A stretch of 14,254 nt of DNA, from NCBI GenBank assembly GCA_050115015.1, contig JASFRI010000065.1, positions 1 through 14,254 of the forward strand, in the 5' to 3' direction. This stretch comes from JASFRI01 sp050115015. GTDB taxonomy: Bacteria > Acidobacteriota > Polarisedimenticolia > CBDVAL01. This document shows, one piece after another, positions 1-7,265 of the stretch. Numbering within the stretch: position 1 is the stretch's first letter; each line of letters begins with the position of its first letter. A program made the translations under genes and the position numbers. Under the pieces are notes generated by a model. It did no database searches and had not been told where the DNA came from. It saw only the letters and a program-made list of their open reading frames with translations.

Positions 1-2
1 AT

Positions 3-2843
3 CTCGTCCCCGCCGCGATCCTCGCCGTGTACCATTATCCGGACGGGGAGTCGACGCTGGATCTCGTCCTGGATGCGGCGCACGGCCGCCGGCTATCCGT
101 GCAGGACGGCACCCAGGTCGGCGCGGAGGTCGAGGTCCGCTACGAGCTCGACCCGTCGCGGGTGCTCGAGATCCACCGCCTCCACGGGCCGCGCTACGAG
201 TCCGAGTGGCTGGTCCCGGAACTCGTCGCCGCGGCCCGGCGGTGGCTGGGGGAGACCCCCTTCGAGGAGGTGGCGGGGACGAACCGCGTGCGGCTGGCGC
301 TGGCCCTCGAGCGCGCCCTCCGGGAGACGTGGGAGGCCGAGGGGATCCGGATGCACGAGCTGCAGGTCTGGCGCTTGGCGGAGGGGGACCTGCCGCCGAC
401 CGTGCGGCGGGAGGACCTACGGGCCGACCCGGACGCCAGGGCGCTCTTCATCGGGCTGGACTCGGCCGACTGGACGCTGATCGACCCGCTCCTGCAGGCG
501 GGGCGGCTGCCGAACCTGGAGCGCCTCGTGGGGGAGGGCGTGCGGGCGCGGCTCCGCACCATCTCTCCGGTGCTCTCGCCGGTCATCTGGACGACGGTGG
601 CGACGGGAAAGCTCCCGCAGAAGCACGGCATCGTGGATTTCCTCGCCGTGGACGCCCGTACCGGGGGAAGGGTTCCCGTCACGAGCAACCTGCGGAAGAC
701 CAAGGCCCTCTGGAACATCTTCAGCGAGACCGGCGTGGATGTCGGGGTGGTGGCCTGGTGGGCTACCTGGCCGGCGGAGGAGGTGGACGGATTCCTGGTC
801 TCCGACCGGGTGGCCTACCAGCTGTTCGGGATGGGGGAGCGGGACGGGGGAGGCGAAACGGGCCTGGTGTATCCGGCCGGTCTCCTGCCCACGGTGGAGG
901 GCTCCCGCGTGCCGCCGGCGTCCATCTCGCTCGCGGACCTGTCCCGTTTCCTGGACCTTCCCGGGCGTCCGGAGGACCTTCCACCGGAGGACCGGGAGCG
1001 CGTCGAGGAGTTCCGCAAGGTCCTCGCCGGCACGCGGACCTACACCGCCATCGCGGAGGACCTGTTCCGGAGCCATCCGACGCGCTTCCGCGCGGTCTAC
1101 TTCGAGGGGCTGGACACCACCTCGCATCTCTTCATGCAGTTCCGGCCGCCGCGGCTTCCGATCGTCCGCAACGAGCAGGTGCGCTGGTTCGGAGCCGCCG
1201 TGGACCGGTTCTACGAGTACCAGGACGAGCTGCTCGGGCGCCTGCTCGAGGAGTTCGGTGGCGACGGGGTGGACGTGATCGTCGCCTCGGATCACGGGTT
1301 CCGGAGCGGCACGAACCGTCCGCTGGAGGACGCACGGATCGGGCAGGGGAAGGCCGCGGAGTGGCACCGGAAGTTCGGGGTGCTCATCCTCTCGGGCCCG
1401 GCGTTCCGGGCGGGGGTCGAGATCCCCGACGCCTCGGTGGCCGACGTGGCCCCCACGATCCTGGCCGCCTTCGGGCTGCCCCGGGCGGAGGACATGGACG
1501 GACGGGTTCTGGACGGGGCGTTCCAGCCCGGATTCCTCGAGGCACGGCCGGCGGGAAGCCTCCGTACCTACGACGATCCGGACGCGACCCCGTCGACGGG
1601 GGCGGCACCGATCCCGTCCGAGACGGACGAGCAGATCGTCGAGAAGCTCACGGCCCTGGGCTACCTGAGCCAGGCCGGCAGCAACTCCCACAACAACCGG
1701 GGCGTGCTCCTGCTGAACCAGGGCAAGCCCGACGCGGCGATCGAGGAGTTCCGTCTGGCGCTGGAGGAGGAGCCGGACTTCCTCGTCGCGCGGATCAACC
1801 TGGGCCGCGCCTACATGGTGATGGGGAACGACGACGAAGCCCTGGCGATCTTCGAGACCGTGCTGCGGCGGGATCCCGAGTCGCAGGAGGTCGAGAACTA
1901 CGTCGGGAACATCCTCATGGACCGCGGTGACCTGGAGGGAGCGGAGCGCCACCTCCGCCGCGCGGTGGCCATCGAGGAGAGCAACGCCGACGCCCACAAC
2001 TCCCTCGGCATCCTCCACGAGAGAATGGGCGATCCCGAGGCGGCCATGGCCGAGTACCGTCGCGTGATCCAGGTGGATCCCGACTACGGGGAGGGCTACA
2101 ACAACCTGGCGAACGTCCTGAAGAGCCTGGGCCGCGGGGAGGAAGCGGAGGCGATGTACTTGCAGGCCATCGAGGCGGATCCGGGATTCGTGGGCTCGTT
2201 CAACAACCTCGCCCTGCTCTACCAGGAGCGGGGCGACGTGGACGGGGCGATCCGCTACTACCGGATGGCCCTGGAGCGCGCCCCCGATCACCCGCAGGTG
2301 CGGCTGAACCTGGGCAGCCTCTACTACGCGCAAGGGGAGCTGGAGGAGGCACGGGCGGAGTTCGAGCGCGCGATCGAGCTCGACCCGGAGTTCGCGGATG
2401 CGCACAACAACCTGGGGGTCGTCCTCGGGCAGCTCGGCGACCCGGAGGGGGAGCAGTCGGAGCTCCGGCGGGCGGTGGAGCTCCGTCCCGAATACGCCGA
2501 TGCCAGGCACAACCTGGGGCTGGCCTACCTGCGGGCCGGCCAGGAGCAGCGAGGTATCGACCAGCTGCGGCGGGCCGTGGAGCTGGAGCCCGCGTATATC
2601 TCGGCCCTCGTCAACCTGGGCGGGGCGCTCGTCCGGCAGGGACGGCAGCGCGAGGGGATCCCCTACCTGGAGCGGGCGCTGGGGCTGAACCCGCAGATGC
2701 CCGCGGTGCACAACGCGCTGGCCGGTGCCTACCTGGCGCTGGGGGAGCGCACGAAGGGGATCGAGCACCTGCGGGCCTCCCTGGCGATCGTGCCGGACCA
2801 GCCGCAGATCCAGCAGAAGCTGGCGGAGGTGGAGGGCTCCTGA
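3..2843 (+). CDS. SPFH-like / type I phosphodiesterase / TPR fusion protein (5' partial)
   Basis: The reading frame is open to the left edge, so the true start probably lies outside; a GTG at 27 has no Shine-Dalgarno and falls inside a domain. Numbering from that GTG, residues 1-117 resemble the later part of an SPFH/band-7 domain (a DG-x-x-V-x-x-x-V-x-V-x-Y strand pair, then a helical region ending in GI-x-x-x-x-L-x-V). Residues 138-520 are an alkaline-phosphatase-superfamily phosphodiesterase/nucleotide pyrophosphatase domain: D145 in GLDSADW, S184 at the usual nucleophile position ahead of TGKLPQKHGI, D363 and H367 in GLDTTSH, D422-H423 in ASDHGF, and H447. These match the expected two-metal ligands. 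Residues about 552-925 form eleven consecutive 34-residue TPR units. The substrate is unknown. A soluble catalytic domain with a membrane-associated SPFH anchor and a TPR docking arm is inferred. The phosphodiesterase and TPR parts are secure; SPFH is likely but rests on pattern only. Confidence 0.88.
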   Translation, partial: LVPAAILAVYHYPDGESTLDLVLDAAHGRRLSVQDGTQVGAEVEVRYELDPSRVLEIHRLHGPRYESEWLVPELVAAARRWLGETPFEEVAGTNRVRLALALERALRETWEAEGIRMHELQVWRLAEGDLPPTVRREDLRADPDARALFIGLDSADWTLIDPLLQAGRLPNLERLVGEGVRARLRTISPVLSPVIWTTVATGKLPQKHGIVDFLAVDARTGGRVPVTSNLRKTKALWNIFSETGVDVGVVAWWATWPAEEVDGFLVSDRVAYQLFGMGERDGGGETGLVYPAGLLPTVEGSRVPPASISLADLSRFLDLPGRPEDLPPEDRERVEEFRKVLAGTRTYTAIAEDLFRSHPTRFRAVYFEGLDTTSHLFMQFRPPRLPIVRNEQVRWFGAAVDRFYEYQDELLGRLLEEFGGDGVDVIVASDHGFRSGTNRPLEDARIGQGKAAEWHRKFGVLILSGPAFRAGVEIPDASVADVAPTILAAFGLPRAEDMDGRVLDGAFQPGFLEARPAGSLRTYDDPDATPSTGAAPIPSETDEQIVEKLTALGYLSQAGSNSHNNRGVLLLNQGKPDAAIEEFRLALEEEPDFLVARINLGRAYMVMGNDDEALAIFETVLRRDPESQEVENYVGNILMDRGDLEGAERHLRRAVAIEESNADAHNSLGILHERMGDPEAAMAEYRRVIQVDPDYGEGYNNLANVLKSLGRGEEAEAMYLQAIEADPGFVGSFNNLALLYQERGDVDGAIRYYRMALERAPDHPQVRLNLGSLYYAQGELEEARAEFERAIELDPEFADAHNNLGVVLGQLGDPEGEQSELRRAVELRPEYADARHNLGLAYLRAGQEQRGIDQLRRAVELEPAYISALVNLGGALVRQGRQREGIPYLERALGLNPQMPAVHNALAGAYLALGERTKGIEHLRASLAIVPDQPQIQQKLAEVEGS

Positions 2844-2854
2844 GCCGGCTCAGG
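2839..2854. repeat. 16-bp perfect palindrome containing both convergent stop codons
   Basis: CCTGAGCCGGCTCAGG is its own reverse complement. The TGA at 2841-2843 ends the + strand gene and the TGA read on the - strand at 2852-2850 ends the permease gene, leaving only 6 nt between them. RNA from either strand could form a 6-bp stem with a CCGG loop. No T-run follows on either side, so it is not a classical intrinsic terminator, although a weak bidirectional termination or mRNA-end role is possible. Confidence 0.6.
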
Positions 2855-5207
2855 TCGGCAACGAGAGCATCCGCCAGGCCCCGACCCCGGAGAAGAGAAG
2901 GCAGGGCGCCCAGGCCGCGATCAGCGGGGGAATGATCCCCACCGCCCCGAGCTCCCGGCAGGTCGCCTGCGCCACGTAGTAGGCGATGGCCAGCATGATG
3001 GCCAGCCCCACCCCGGCGAGGCTGCCGCGGCCCCGTGCCCCGGCGCGGAAGGCGTAGGAGAGGCCGATCAGCACCAGCACGAGCGGGACCGCGGCCATCG
3101 CCGGCTTCTCGAACAGGGCCACCTCCAGTTCCTGCACGTCGTATCCGGCGCGCTGGAGCGCGGTGATGTGGCGCTCCAGCTCGCGGTACGTCATCTGCGC
3201 CGGGACCTTGGACTCCCGACGGAACTGCTCGGGAGTCTCCGGAAGGCGCAGGCGCATTTCGTCGAAGGTCTCGTAGCGTTCTCCCTCCGCTCCGAACGTC
3301 CGGATCCAGCCGTCCCGGAAGATCCACCATCCATCCTGGTAGCGGGCACCCGCGGCCTGGAGGCGCTCGACGAGGGTCAGTTCGGGGGCCAGGCGGAACA
3401 TGGAAACCCCCTGGAACTCGTCGCGGCTCCTGCTGTACGCCGTCAGGTTGTAGACTCGCCCCCCTTCCCCGAACAGCCAGCGGCGCAGGCCGAACGTGGA
3501 GGCTGGCTGCTGGTCCCGGATCTGTGCCCGGAGCGCCGCCGCCTCCTTGTTCGACTGGGGGACCAGCGATTCCTCGAGCATGAACTGCCCCAGCGACAGC
3601 AGCAGGCCAATCACGAGGACCGGGAGCGAGAGCCGGTAGGCGCTGATCCCCGAGGCCTTCATCGCCGTGACCTCGTTGTAGCGCTCCAGTGTGGCGAAGG
3701 CGAGGATCGTGGCCAGGAGAGCCGCCAGGGGAAGGCCGGTGACGAGGAGCCCGGGGGTCGAGAACCCGAAGTACGCGAGGAGCGTCCGCGCCGGGACCCC
3801 GGGACCGGAGGTGAGGTCGTCGAGAAGGGTGCGTAGATCGGCGAGGATCAGGAAGAGGCAGAACGAGACCAGGACCAGGAGGAAGATCCGTAGAAATGCC
3901 GCGGAGACGTACCGGTCGAGACGTTCGGGGAGCCAGGGGGTGCCCACCCGCAGGCCCCCCCGCCGGCCCGCGGGCTCCCGCCGCGCGGCTCCCTGCGGCT
4001 GCAGGCCCCCGCGGCGGGTCGCGCGCGAGCGGCGGCGGGGGAGCCGCAGGCGTCTGAGGAAGGCGGGGAGCCTGCGGTCGAACAGGAGCCAGACCATGAG
4101 GATCACGCCGAGCACGGAGAAGATGCCATTCGACAGCCAGACCGCCTTCCAGACCTCCATGGCACCCGAGCGGGCCAGGTTCTCCGCGGCGCTCATCGTC
4201 AGCCAGTAGGCCAGGATCACCCCCAGGCTGACCGCGAACCCCGTCGAACGACCACCGCGCCGTGTGACGACCCCCAGGGAGGCCCCGAGGAGGGAGAAGA
4301 TCGCGGCGGCGACGGGCACGGCCAGGCGGCGGTGCAGCTCGATCCCGGCCTGGGTGCGGTTCCAGTCCGGGATCCCCTCCGCGTCCGCGGCGGCGAGGCC
4401 CAGCCGGCGGCCCAGGTCCAGGGTGCGCATCTCCCGGAGGTTGCGCGGGAGATCGCCGCGCAGGGTGGCCGCGAACTGCAGGAGGGACTCGTCGGGGGGC
4501 CTCGTGACGACCTGGTCCACGAAGTAGGTGCGCTCGTAGAGGTCGGGATCCTCCGGGGAGACCGTGTGCATCTCCCCCTCGTGCATGCGGATCCGCAGCG
4601 AACCCGCGGCCGGATCCTGCTCGATCCGCACCCACCGGGCGAGCGTGAGCTGCTGCAGGCCGTCGCGGTTCTCCTGCACGAGGAGGACATCCTGCAGGCC
4701 CCCGGAGGGGTCCCGGCGGTCGGCGTAGATCAGCAGGCCCGGGATCTCCTGAAAGAAGACCCGGGGCTGGATGTTCCGGTTCAGGTCGCCGGAGAGGAGG
4801 ATCTGTGCATTGAGCCGGTGCTGCGCGTACGTTGCCTCGGGCACCACGAACACCGTCAGCCCCAGGGAGACCACAGTGCCGAGGAGGCCCAGCGTCAGGA
4901 CCGGCGGCAGGATCTGGAGATAGGAGACGCCACAGGCCCGTAGCGCGGTGATCTCGCTGTCGGCGGACAGCCGGCCCATGGCGATCAGGATCCCCAGGAG
5001 CACGGACATGGGGATCACCAGCGACAGGAGCCTCGGCATGGCCAGGGCCAGGAACTGGCCCAGGAGCCAGAAACCGATGCTCTTCCGGATGGCCAGCTCC
5101 GCCAGCTGGAAGATCAGGTTCAGCAGAAAGAGGACGGTGTAGACCAGGACCCCCATCAGCGTGGGGCCGAGGCACTCCGCGAGGATGTAGCGCCAGATCC
5201 GGAGCAT
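2850..5207 (-). CDS. Fused LptF-LptG lipopolysaccharide export permease
   Basis: One uninterrupted 785-aa frame holds two complete YjgP/YjgQ permeases, the transmembrane partners of the LptB ATPase that lift LPS from the inner membrane into the Lpt bridge. Half 1: three membrane segments (about 15-37, 53-76, 100-122), a periplasmic beta domain (about 125-290), three more segments (about 295-313, 322-345, 355-376). Half 2 repeats this: segments about 435-458, 475-506 and 525-547, beta domain about 548-690, segments about 700-720, 730-750 and 757-778. Each half has the cytoplasmic coupling motif that contacts LptB: SEITALRACGVS (84-95) and NEVTAMKASGIS (511-522). An Arg-rich linker (377-428) joins them on the cytoplasmic side, which suits the even segment count. 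LptF and LptG are usually separate proteins of roughly 350-400 aa. The ATG at 5207 matches the family N terminus but has no good Shine-Dalgarno; ATG 5291 and TTG 5303 are in frame upstream. Confidence 0.92.
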   Translation of the reverse strand: MLRIWRYILAECLGPTLMGVLVYTVLFLLNLIFQLAELAIRKSIGFWLLGQFLALAMPRLLSLVIPMSVLLGILIAMGRLSADSEITALRACGVSYLQILPPVLTLGLLGTVVSLGLTVFVVPEATYAQHRLNAQILLSGDLNRNIQPRVFFQEIPGLLIYADRRDPSGGLQDVLLVQENRDGLQQLTLARWVRIEQDPAAGSLRIRMHEGEMHTVSPEDPDLYERTYFVDQVVTRPPDESLLQFAATLRGDLPRNLREMRTLDLGRRLGLAAADAEGIPDWNRTQAGIELHRRLAVPVAAAIFSLLGASLGVVTRRGGRSTGFAVSLGVILAYWLTMSAAENLARSGAMEVWKAVWLSNGIFSVLGVILMVWLLFDRRLPAFLRRLRLPRRRSRATRRGGLQPQGAARREPAGRRGGLRVGTPWLPERLDRYVSAAFLRIFLLVLVSFCLFLILADLRTLLDDLTSGPGVPARTLLAYFGFSTPGLLVTGLPLAALLATILAFATLERYNEVTAMKASGISAYRLSLPVLVIGLLLSLGQFMLEESLVPQSNKEAAALRAQIRDQQPASTFGLRRWLFGEGGRVYNLTAYSRSRDEFQGVSMFRLAPELTLVERLQAAGARYQDGWWIFRDGWIRTFGAEGERYETFDEMRLRLPETPEQFRRESKVPAQMTYRELERHITALQRAGYDVQELEVALFEKPAMAAVPLVLVLIGLSYAFRAGARGRGSLAGVGLAIMLAIAYYVAQATCRELGAVGIIPPLIAAWAPCLLFSGVGAWRMLSLPT
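3977..4018. repeat. GC-rich inverted repeat in the LptF-LptG linker
   Basis: Nine-base arms CCCGCCGCG (3977-3985) and CGCGGCGGG (4010-4018) are perfectly complementary, separated by 24 nt that contain two GCGGCT copies. The repeat lies inside the DNA coding for the Arg/Gly-rich linker between the two permease halves, so the mRNA may form a hairpin exactly at the domain boundary. It may simply reflect low-complexity, GC-rich linker DNA. Confidence 0.5.
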
Positions 5208-5253
5208 CGAGGTGAGGTTACGGGGCCCGGGGGCGGCGGTTTCGTTGCGTCCG

Positions 5254-5267
5254 ATAAGATATCTTAT
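5254..5267. promoter_or_regulatory. AT-rich 14-bp perfect palindrome upstream of the permease gene
   Basis: ATAAGATATCTTAT is a perfect palindrome in otherwise very GC-rich sequence, 47 nt upstream of the chosen permease ATG at 5207. It is the only clearly AT-rich patch between the small ORF and the permease, so it is the likely promoter/operator zone. TTTACA lies next to it (5272-5267, - strand), but no well-spaced -35/-10 pair could be fixed. A dimeric-regulator operator is inferred. If translation began at 5291 the site would be coding. Confidence 0.4.
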
Positions 5268-5324
5268 GTAAACCTGAGCGTCGGGCACCATACCGCGGCC
5301 CAAGGCCTCGAATGCCCCGCGGCG

Positions 5325-5540
5325 TCAGGATTCCCGCTTCCCGCCGTCGTCCAGGAGCCCGAACTCCCGCAGCGCATCGGCATCCCGCTCCTCGCGGGAC
5401 AAGGCGCCTTCCGCCTTGCTCCTGGCCTCCGCCGTGGTCCAGCGCTGCACCGAGGCGAGCAACTCCTCCGAGCGCGGGTGCTTCCGAGCAGCACGCTTCC
5501 GGAACGTCCGTCGCACCATGCCGGTGAATCCCCCTTGCAT
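5325..5540 (-). CDS. Small hypothetical protein downstream of parB
   Basis: This is a 71-aa frame between parB and the permease that I do not recognise. It is basic near the start (MVRRTFRKRAARKHPR), then a charged, probably helical stretch rich in Glu, Ala and Arg (SEELLASVQRWTTAEARSKAEG), ending LLDDGGKRES. There is no membrane segment or signal peptide. Codons mostly end in G or C, as in neighbouring genes, and no overlapping gene explains the frame. Three starts are possible: GTG 5597, directly after the parB stop with GAGGGGGA upstream inside parB; ATG 5540 (AAAGGG, 8-nt spacing); and ATG 5519 (AGGGGGA, 9-nt spacing). I chose the middle one because the extra N-terminal sequence from 5597 is low-complexity and spans a hairpin. 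If this is not a gene, 5208-5600 is non-coding apart from the palindromes noted. Confidence 0.5.
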   Translation of the reverse strand: MQGGFTGMVRRTFRKRAARKHPRSEELLASVQRWTTAEARSKAEGALSREERDADALREFGLLDDGGKRES

Positions 5541-5557
5541 TTCCGCGGCCCTTTCGC

Positions 5558-5582
5558 CGCGCCGCGAGCCCCCTGCGGCGCG
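5558..5582 (-). repeat. GC-only hairpin just downstream of parB
   Basis: Perfect 8-bp arms CGCGCCGC (5558-5565) and GCGGCGCG (5575-5582) flank a 9-nt loop, 18 nt beyond the parB stop in the direction of transcription. No T-run follows, so intrinsic termination is uncertain; it may protect the parAB mRNA 3' end or attenuate read-through into the small ORF. Confidence 0.35.
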
Positions 5583-5600
5583 CCGCCCGCCGGCCACCCC

Positions 5601-6422
5601 CTAGCGTTCCCCCTCAAGCGTCCGCAGCAACTCCCGAACCGCCGCGATCATCTCCTCGCGGCCGACCTCCTCCTCGGCGAAACGCAGCTGGATGCGGAAA
5701 CGCCGATCCTCGGGCTGATAGCGGAACACGAACGGCTTTCCCTTGGCCGGCCGGCTGCGCTGCGCCTCCCGCGCCAGTTCACGCCCGGCGCCCTCCCGCG
5801 CAAGGTGATCCAGGAGCCGCCGCATGGTATCCGCGTCGCCGCACTTCGCCACCTCGAGCAGCGTGGACTTCGCCACGATGTCGGCACGCCGACATTCCAG
5901 GCGGATCTCCTCCGGGATCCTCGCGAGCGCGAGAAGCTCCGTCACCGTGCTCCGGGATCTCCCCAGCTTGCGGGCCAGCGATTCGTGCGTGTAACCATAG
6001 CGATCGGCCAGGAGCGCGACGGCGTCCGCTTCCTCGAAGGGCGAGAGGTCCCGCCGCTGCAGGTTCTCGATGAGCGAGATCTCGAGCACGCCGCGCTCGT
6101 CCACCTCCATCTCGATGATCGGGACCTGCTGCAGGCCCGCCTCGAGGGAGGCACGGTAGCGTCGCTCGCCCGCGATGATCTGGTACCGCTCGGGCCCGAT
6201 CTGGCGGACGAGGATCGGGGCGAGCACCCCCTTCTCCTTGACGGAGCTCACCAGGTCCTGGAGGTCGCCGAAGTCGCGGCGTGGCTGTTCCGGGTTGGGC
6301 TCGAGCCGGTCCACCGCGATCATGCGCCCGATGGGCGCGCCTCGGTCGGAGGTCAGGGCCTCCACGAAATGTGCATCGTGTCGCATGCCGGACGTCTTGG
6401 GAAGTCCACGGGGTCTAGGCAC
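5601..6422 (-). CDS. parB: Chromosome-partitioning protein ParB
   Basis: This 273-aa DNA-binding CTPase-type ParB loads at parS and spreads to form the partition complex with ParA. Visible features are the NPEQPRRDF segment (residues 43-51), the GERRYRA nucleotide-binding box (85-91), the ENLQRRDLSP box (119-128), and a helix-turn-helix around 144-168. The C-terminal part (about 225-273) alternates hydrophobic strands and a helix, as in ParB dimerisation domains, but is divergent. The GTG start at 6422 is preferred over longer frames because GGAGGAGG sits 9 nt upstream and the N terminus then reads PRPRGLPK, like the RGLGKG start of chromosomal ParBs. The start overlaps the end of parA by 8 nt, indicating translational coupling. 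No parS consensus was seen in the window. Confidence 0.93.
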   Translation of the reverse strand: MPRPRGLPKTSGMRHDAHFVEALTSDRGAPIGRMIAVDRLEPNPEQPRRDFGDLQDLVSSVKEKGVLAPILVRQIGPERYQIIAGERRYRASLEAGLQQVPIIEMEVDERGVLEISLIENLQRRDLSPFEEADAVALLADRYGYTHESLARKLGRSRSTVTELLALARIPEEIRLECRRADIVAKSTLLEVAKCGDADTMRRLLDHLAREGAGRELAREAQRSRPAKGKPFVFRYQPEDRRFRIQLRFAEEEVGREEMIAAVRELLRTLEGER

Positions 6423-7170
6423 GGCCGACAACCTCCTCCGATAGCTTGTAGTAATCGAGGGCGCCGCTGGACTCGGGAGCGTAGGTGAAGATCGACTCGC
6501 GATAGGCCGGGCTCTCCTCCAGGCGCACGTTCTTGTTGATGACGGTGCGGAACACCTTGTCACCGAAGACCTTCATGATCTGCTGCTTGATGTCGCGCCC
6601 CAGGACGGTGCGGCGGTCGTGCAGGGTGATCACCACGCCGAGGAGCTCCAGGTCGGGGTTCGGCCGCGCCTTGACCTTCTCCACGGTCTCCAGGAGGTCG
6701 TCGGTCCCCTCCAGGGAGAAATAGGATGACTGGATCGGGACCAGGAGGTGGGTCGCGCAGACCAGGGCGTTGATCGTCAGCAGCCCCAGGGTCGGGGGGG
6801 TGTCGATGACGACGTAGTCGTAGTTGTCCAGGATGGGCTTCAGCCGGTCCTTCAGCCGGAAATGGGCGTCGAACTCCCCCATCACCTTCGACTCGAACTT
6901 CGCGAGGGAGATCCGCGAGGGGATCACGTCGAGGTTGAGCACGGTCGACTTGTAGACGACCTCCTCGGAGTGGATCGCGGAGTCGACCAGGAGGTCGTAG
7001 AGCGAGGGGCCGATCTCGTCCACCTCGAGAAACGAGAGGCTGGAGTTGCCCTGGGGATCCAGGTCGATGAGGAGGGTCTTGTTCGCCTTCTGCGCCAGCG
7101 CTGCCGCGAGGTTGATGGAGGTCGTGGTCTTTCCCACGCCACCCTTCTGGTTGGCGATGGCCAGGATCAT
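6415..7170 (-). CDS. parA: Chromosome-partitioning ATPase ParA (Soj-like)
   Basis: This 251-aa MinD/ParA-family ATPase dimerises on DNA with ATP and is stimulated by ParB to move origin regions. It has the deviant Walker A KGGVGKTT (residues 9-16, with signature Lys9 and Lys14), the A' motif LLIDLDPQGN (33-42) and Walker B YVVIDTPP (119-126). It lacks an N-terminal HTH extension and has the length of chromosomal Soj proteins rather than of type Ia plasmid ParAs. The ATG at 7170 starts exactly at the conserved ILAIANQKGGVGKTT beginning; the Shine-Dalgarno is weak. Its own sigma-70-like promoter lies about 70-95 nt upstream. parB follows with an 8-nt overlap. gidA/gidB, common neighbours of chromosomal parAB, are not next to it here. 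Confidence 0.95.
   Translation of the reverse strand: MILAIANQKGGVGKTTTSINLAAALAQKANKTLLIDLDPQGNSSLSFLEVDEIGPSLYDLLVDSAIHSEEVVYKSTVLNLDVIPSRISLAKFESKVMGEFDAHFRLKDRLKPILDNYDYVVIDTPPTLGLLTINALVCATHLLVPIQSSYFSLEGTDDLLETVEKVKARPNPDLELLGVVITLHDRRTVLGRDIKQQIMKVFGDKVFRTVINKNVRLEESPAYRESIFTYAPESSGALDYYKLSEEVVGRA
6432..6439 (-). promoter_or_regulatory. Ribosome binding site that decides the parB start
   Basis: GGAGGAGG on the - strand, inside the 3' end of parA, lies 9 nt before GTG 6422. It favours that start over the longer in-frame extension to 6563 and over the internal ATG at 6386. Confidence 0.75.
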
Positions 7171-7236
7171 CGAGGTCCGATGGGGTGAACGGCTTGCAAG
7201 GGCCCTACATATGGGGGTTCCGGCAGAGCGGGCTAC

Positions 7237-7265
7237 ATGATAATGGACCCGCCTCCCGCTGTCAA
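7237..7265 (-). promoter_or_regulatory. Sigma-70-type promoter of parAB
   Basis: On the - strand, TTGACA (7265-7260), a 17-nt spacer, then TATCAT (7242-7237), i.e. a perfect -35 and a -10 differing from consensus at one base. Transcription would begin near 7230, giving a leader of about 60 nt before the parA ATG. The position between the end of the nuclease gene and parA suits a separate parAB transcription unit. Confidence 0.8.

Noticed and set aside
417..2768. Long open frame on the - strand opposite the phosphodiesterase-TPR gene
   Set aside because: Its product shows no recognisable domain, while the + strand frame carries clear catalytic motifs and TPR repeats. Long antisense frames are common in GC-rich DNA.
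1690..2830. Tandem DNA repeat array in the TPR region
   Set aside because: The periodicity is at the protein level (34 residues); the DNA units are too diverged to be a satellite or CRISPR-like array.
2611..5175. Long Pro/Arg/Gly-rich frame on the - strand, in a second frame over the permease gene
   Set aside because: The composition is typical of an out-of-frame reading of GC-rich DNA, and it overlaps the real fused permease.
5293..5322. Two CCGCGG copies as a terminator hairpin after the small ORF
   Set aside because: CCGCGG is self-complementary and frequent in such DNA; no T-run follows and the spacing gives a weak structure.
5478..6488. 336-codon frame on the + strand opposite parB
   Set aside because: It is antisense to a ParB with all its conserved boxes and its product resembles nothing.
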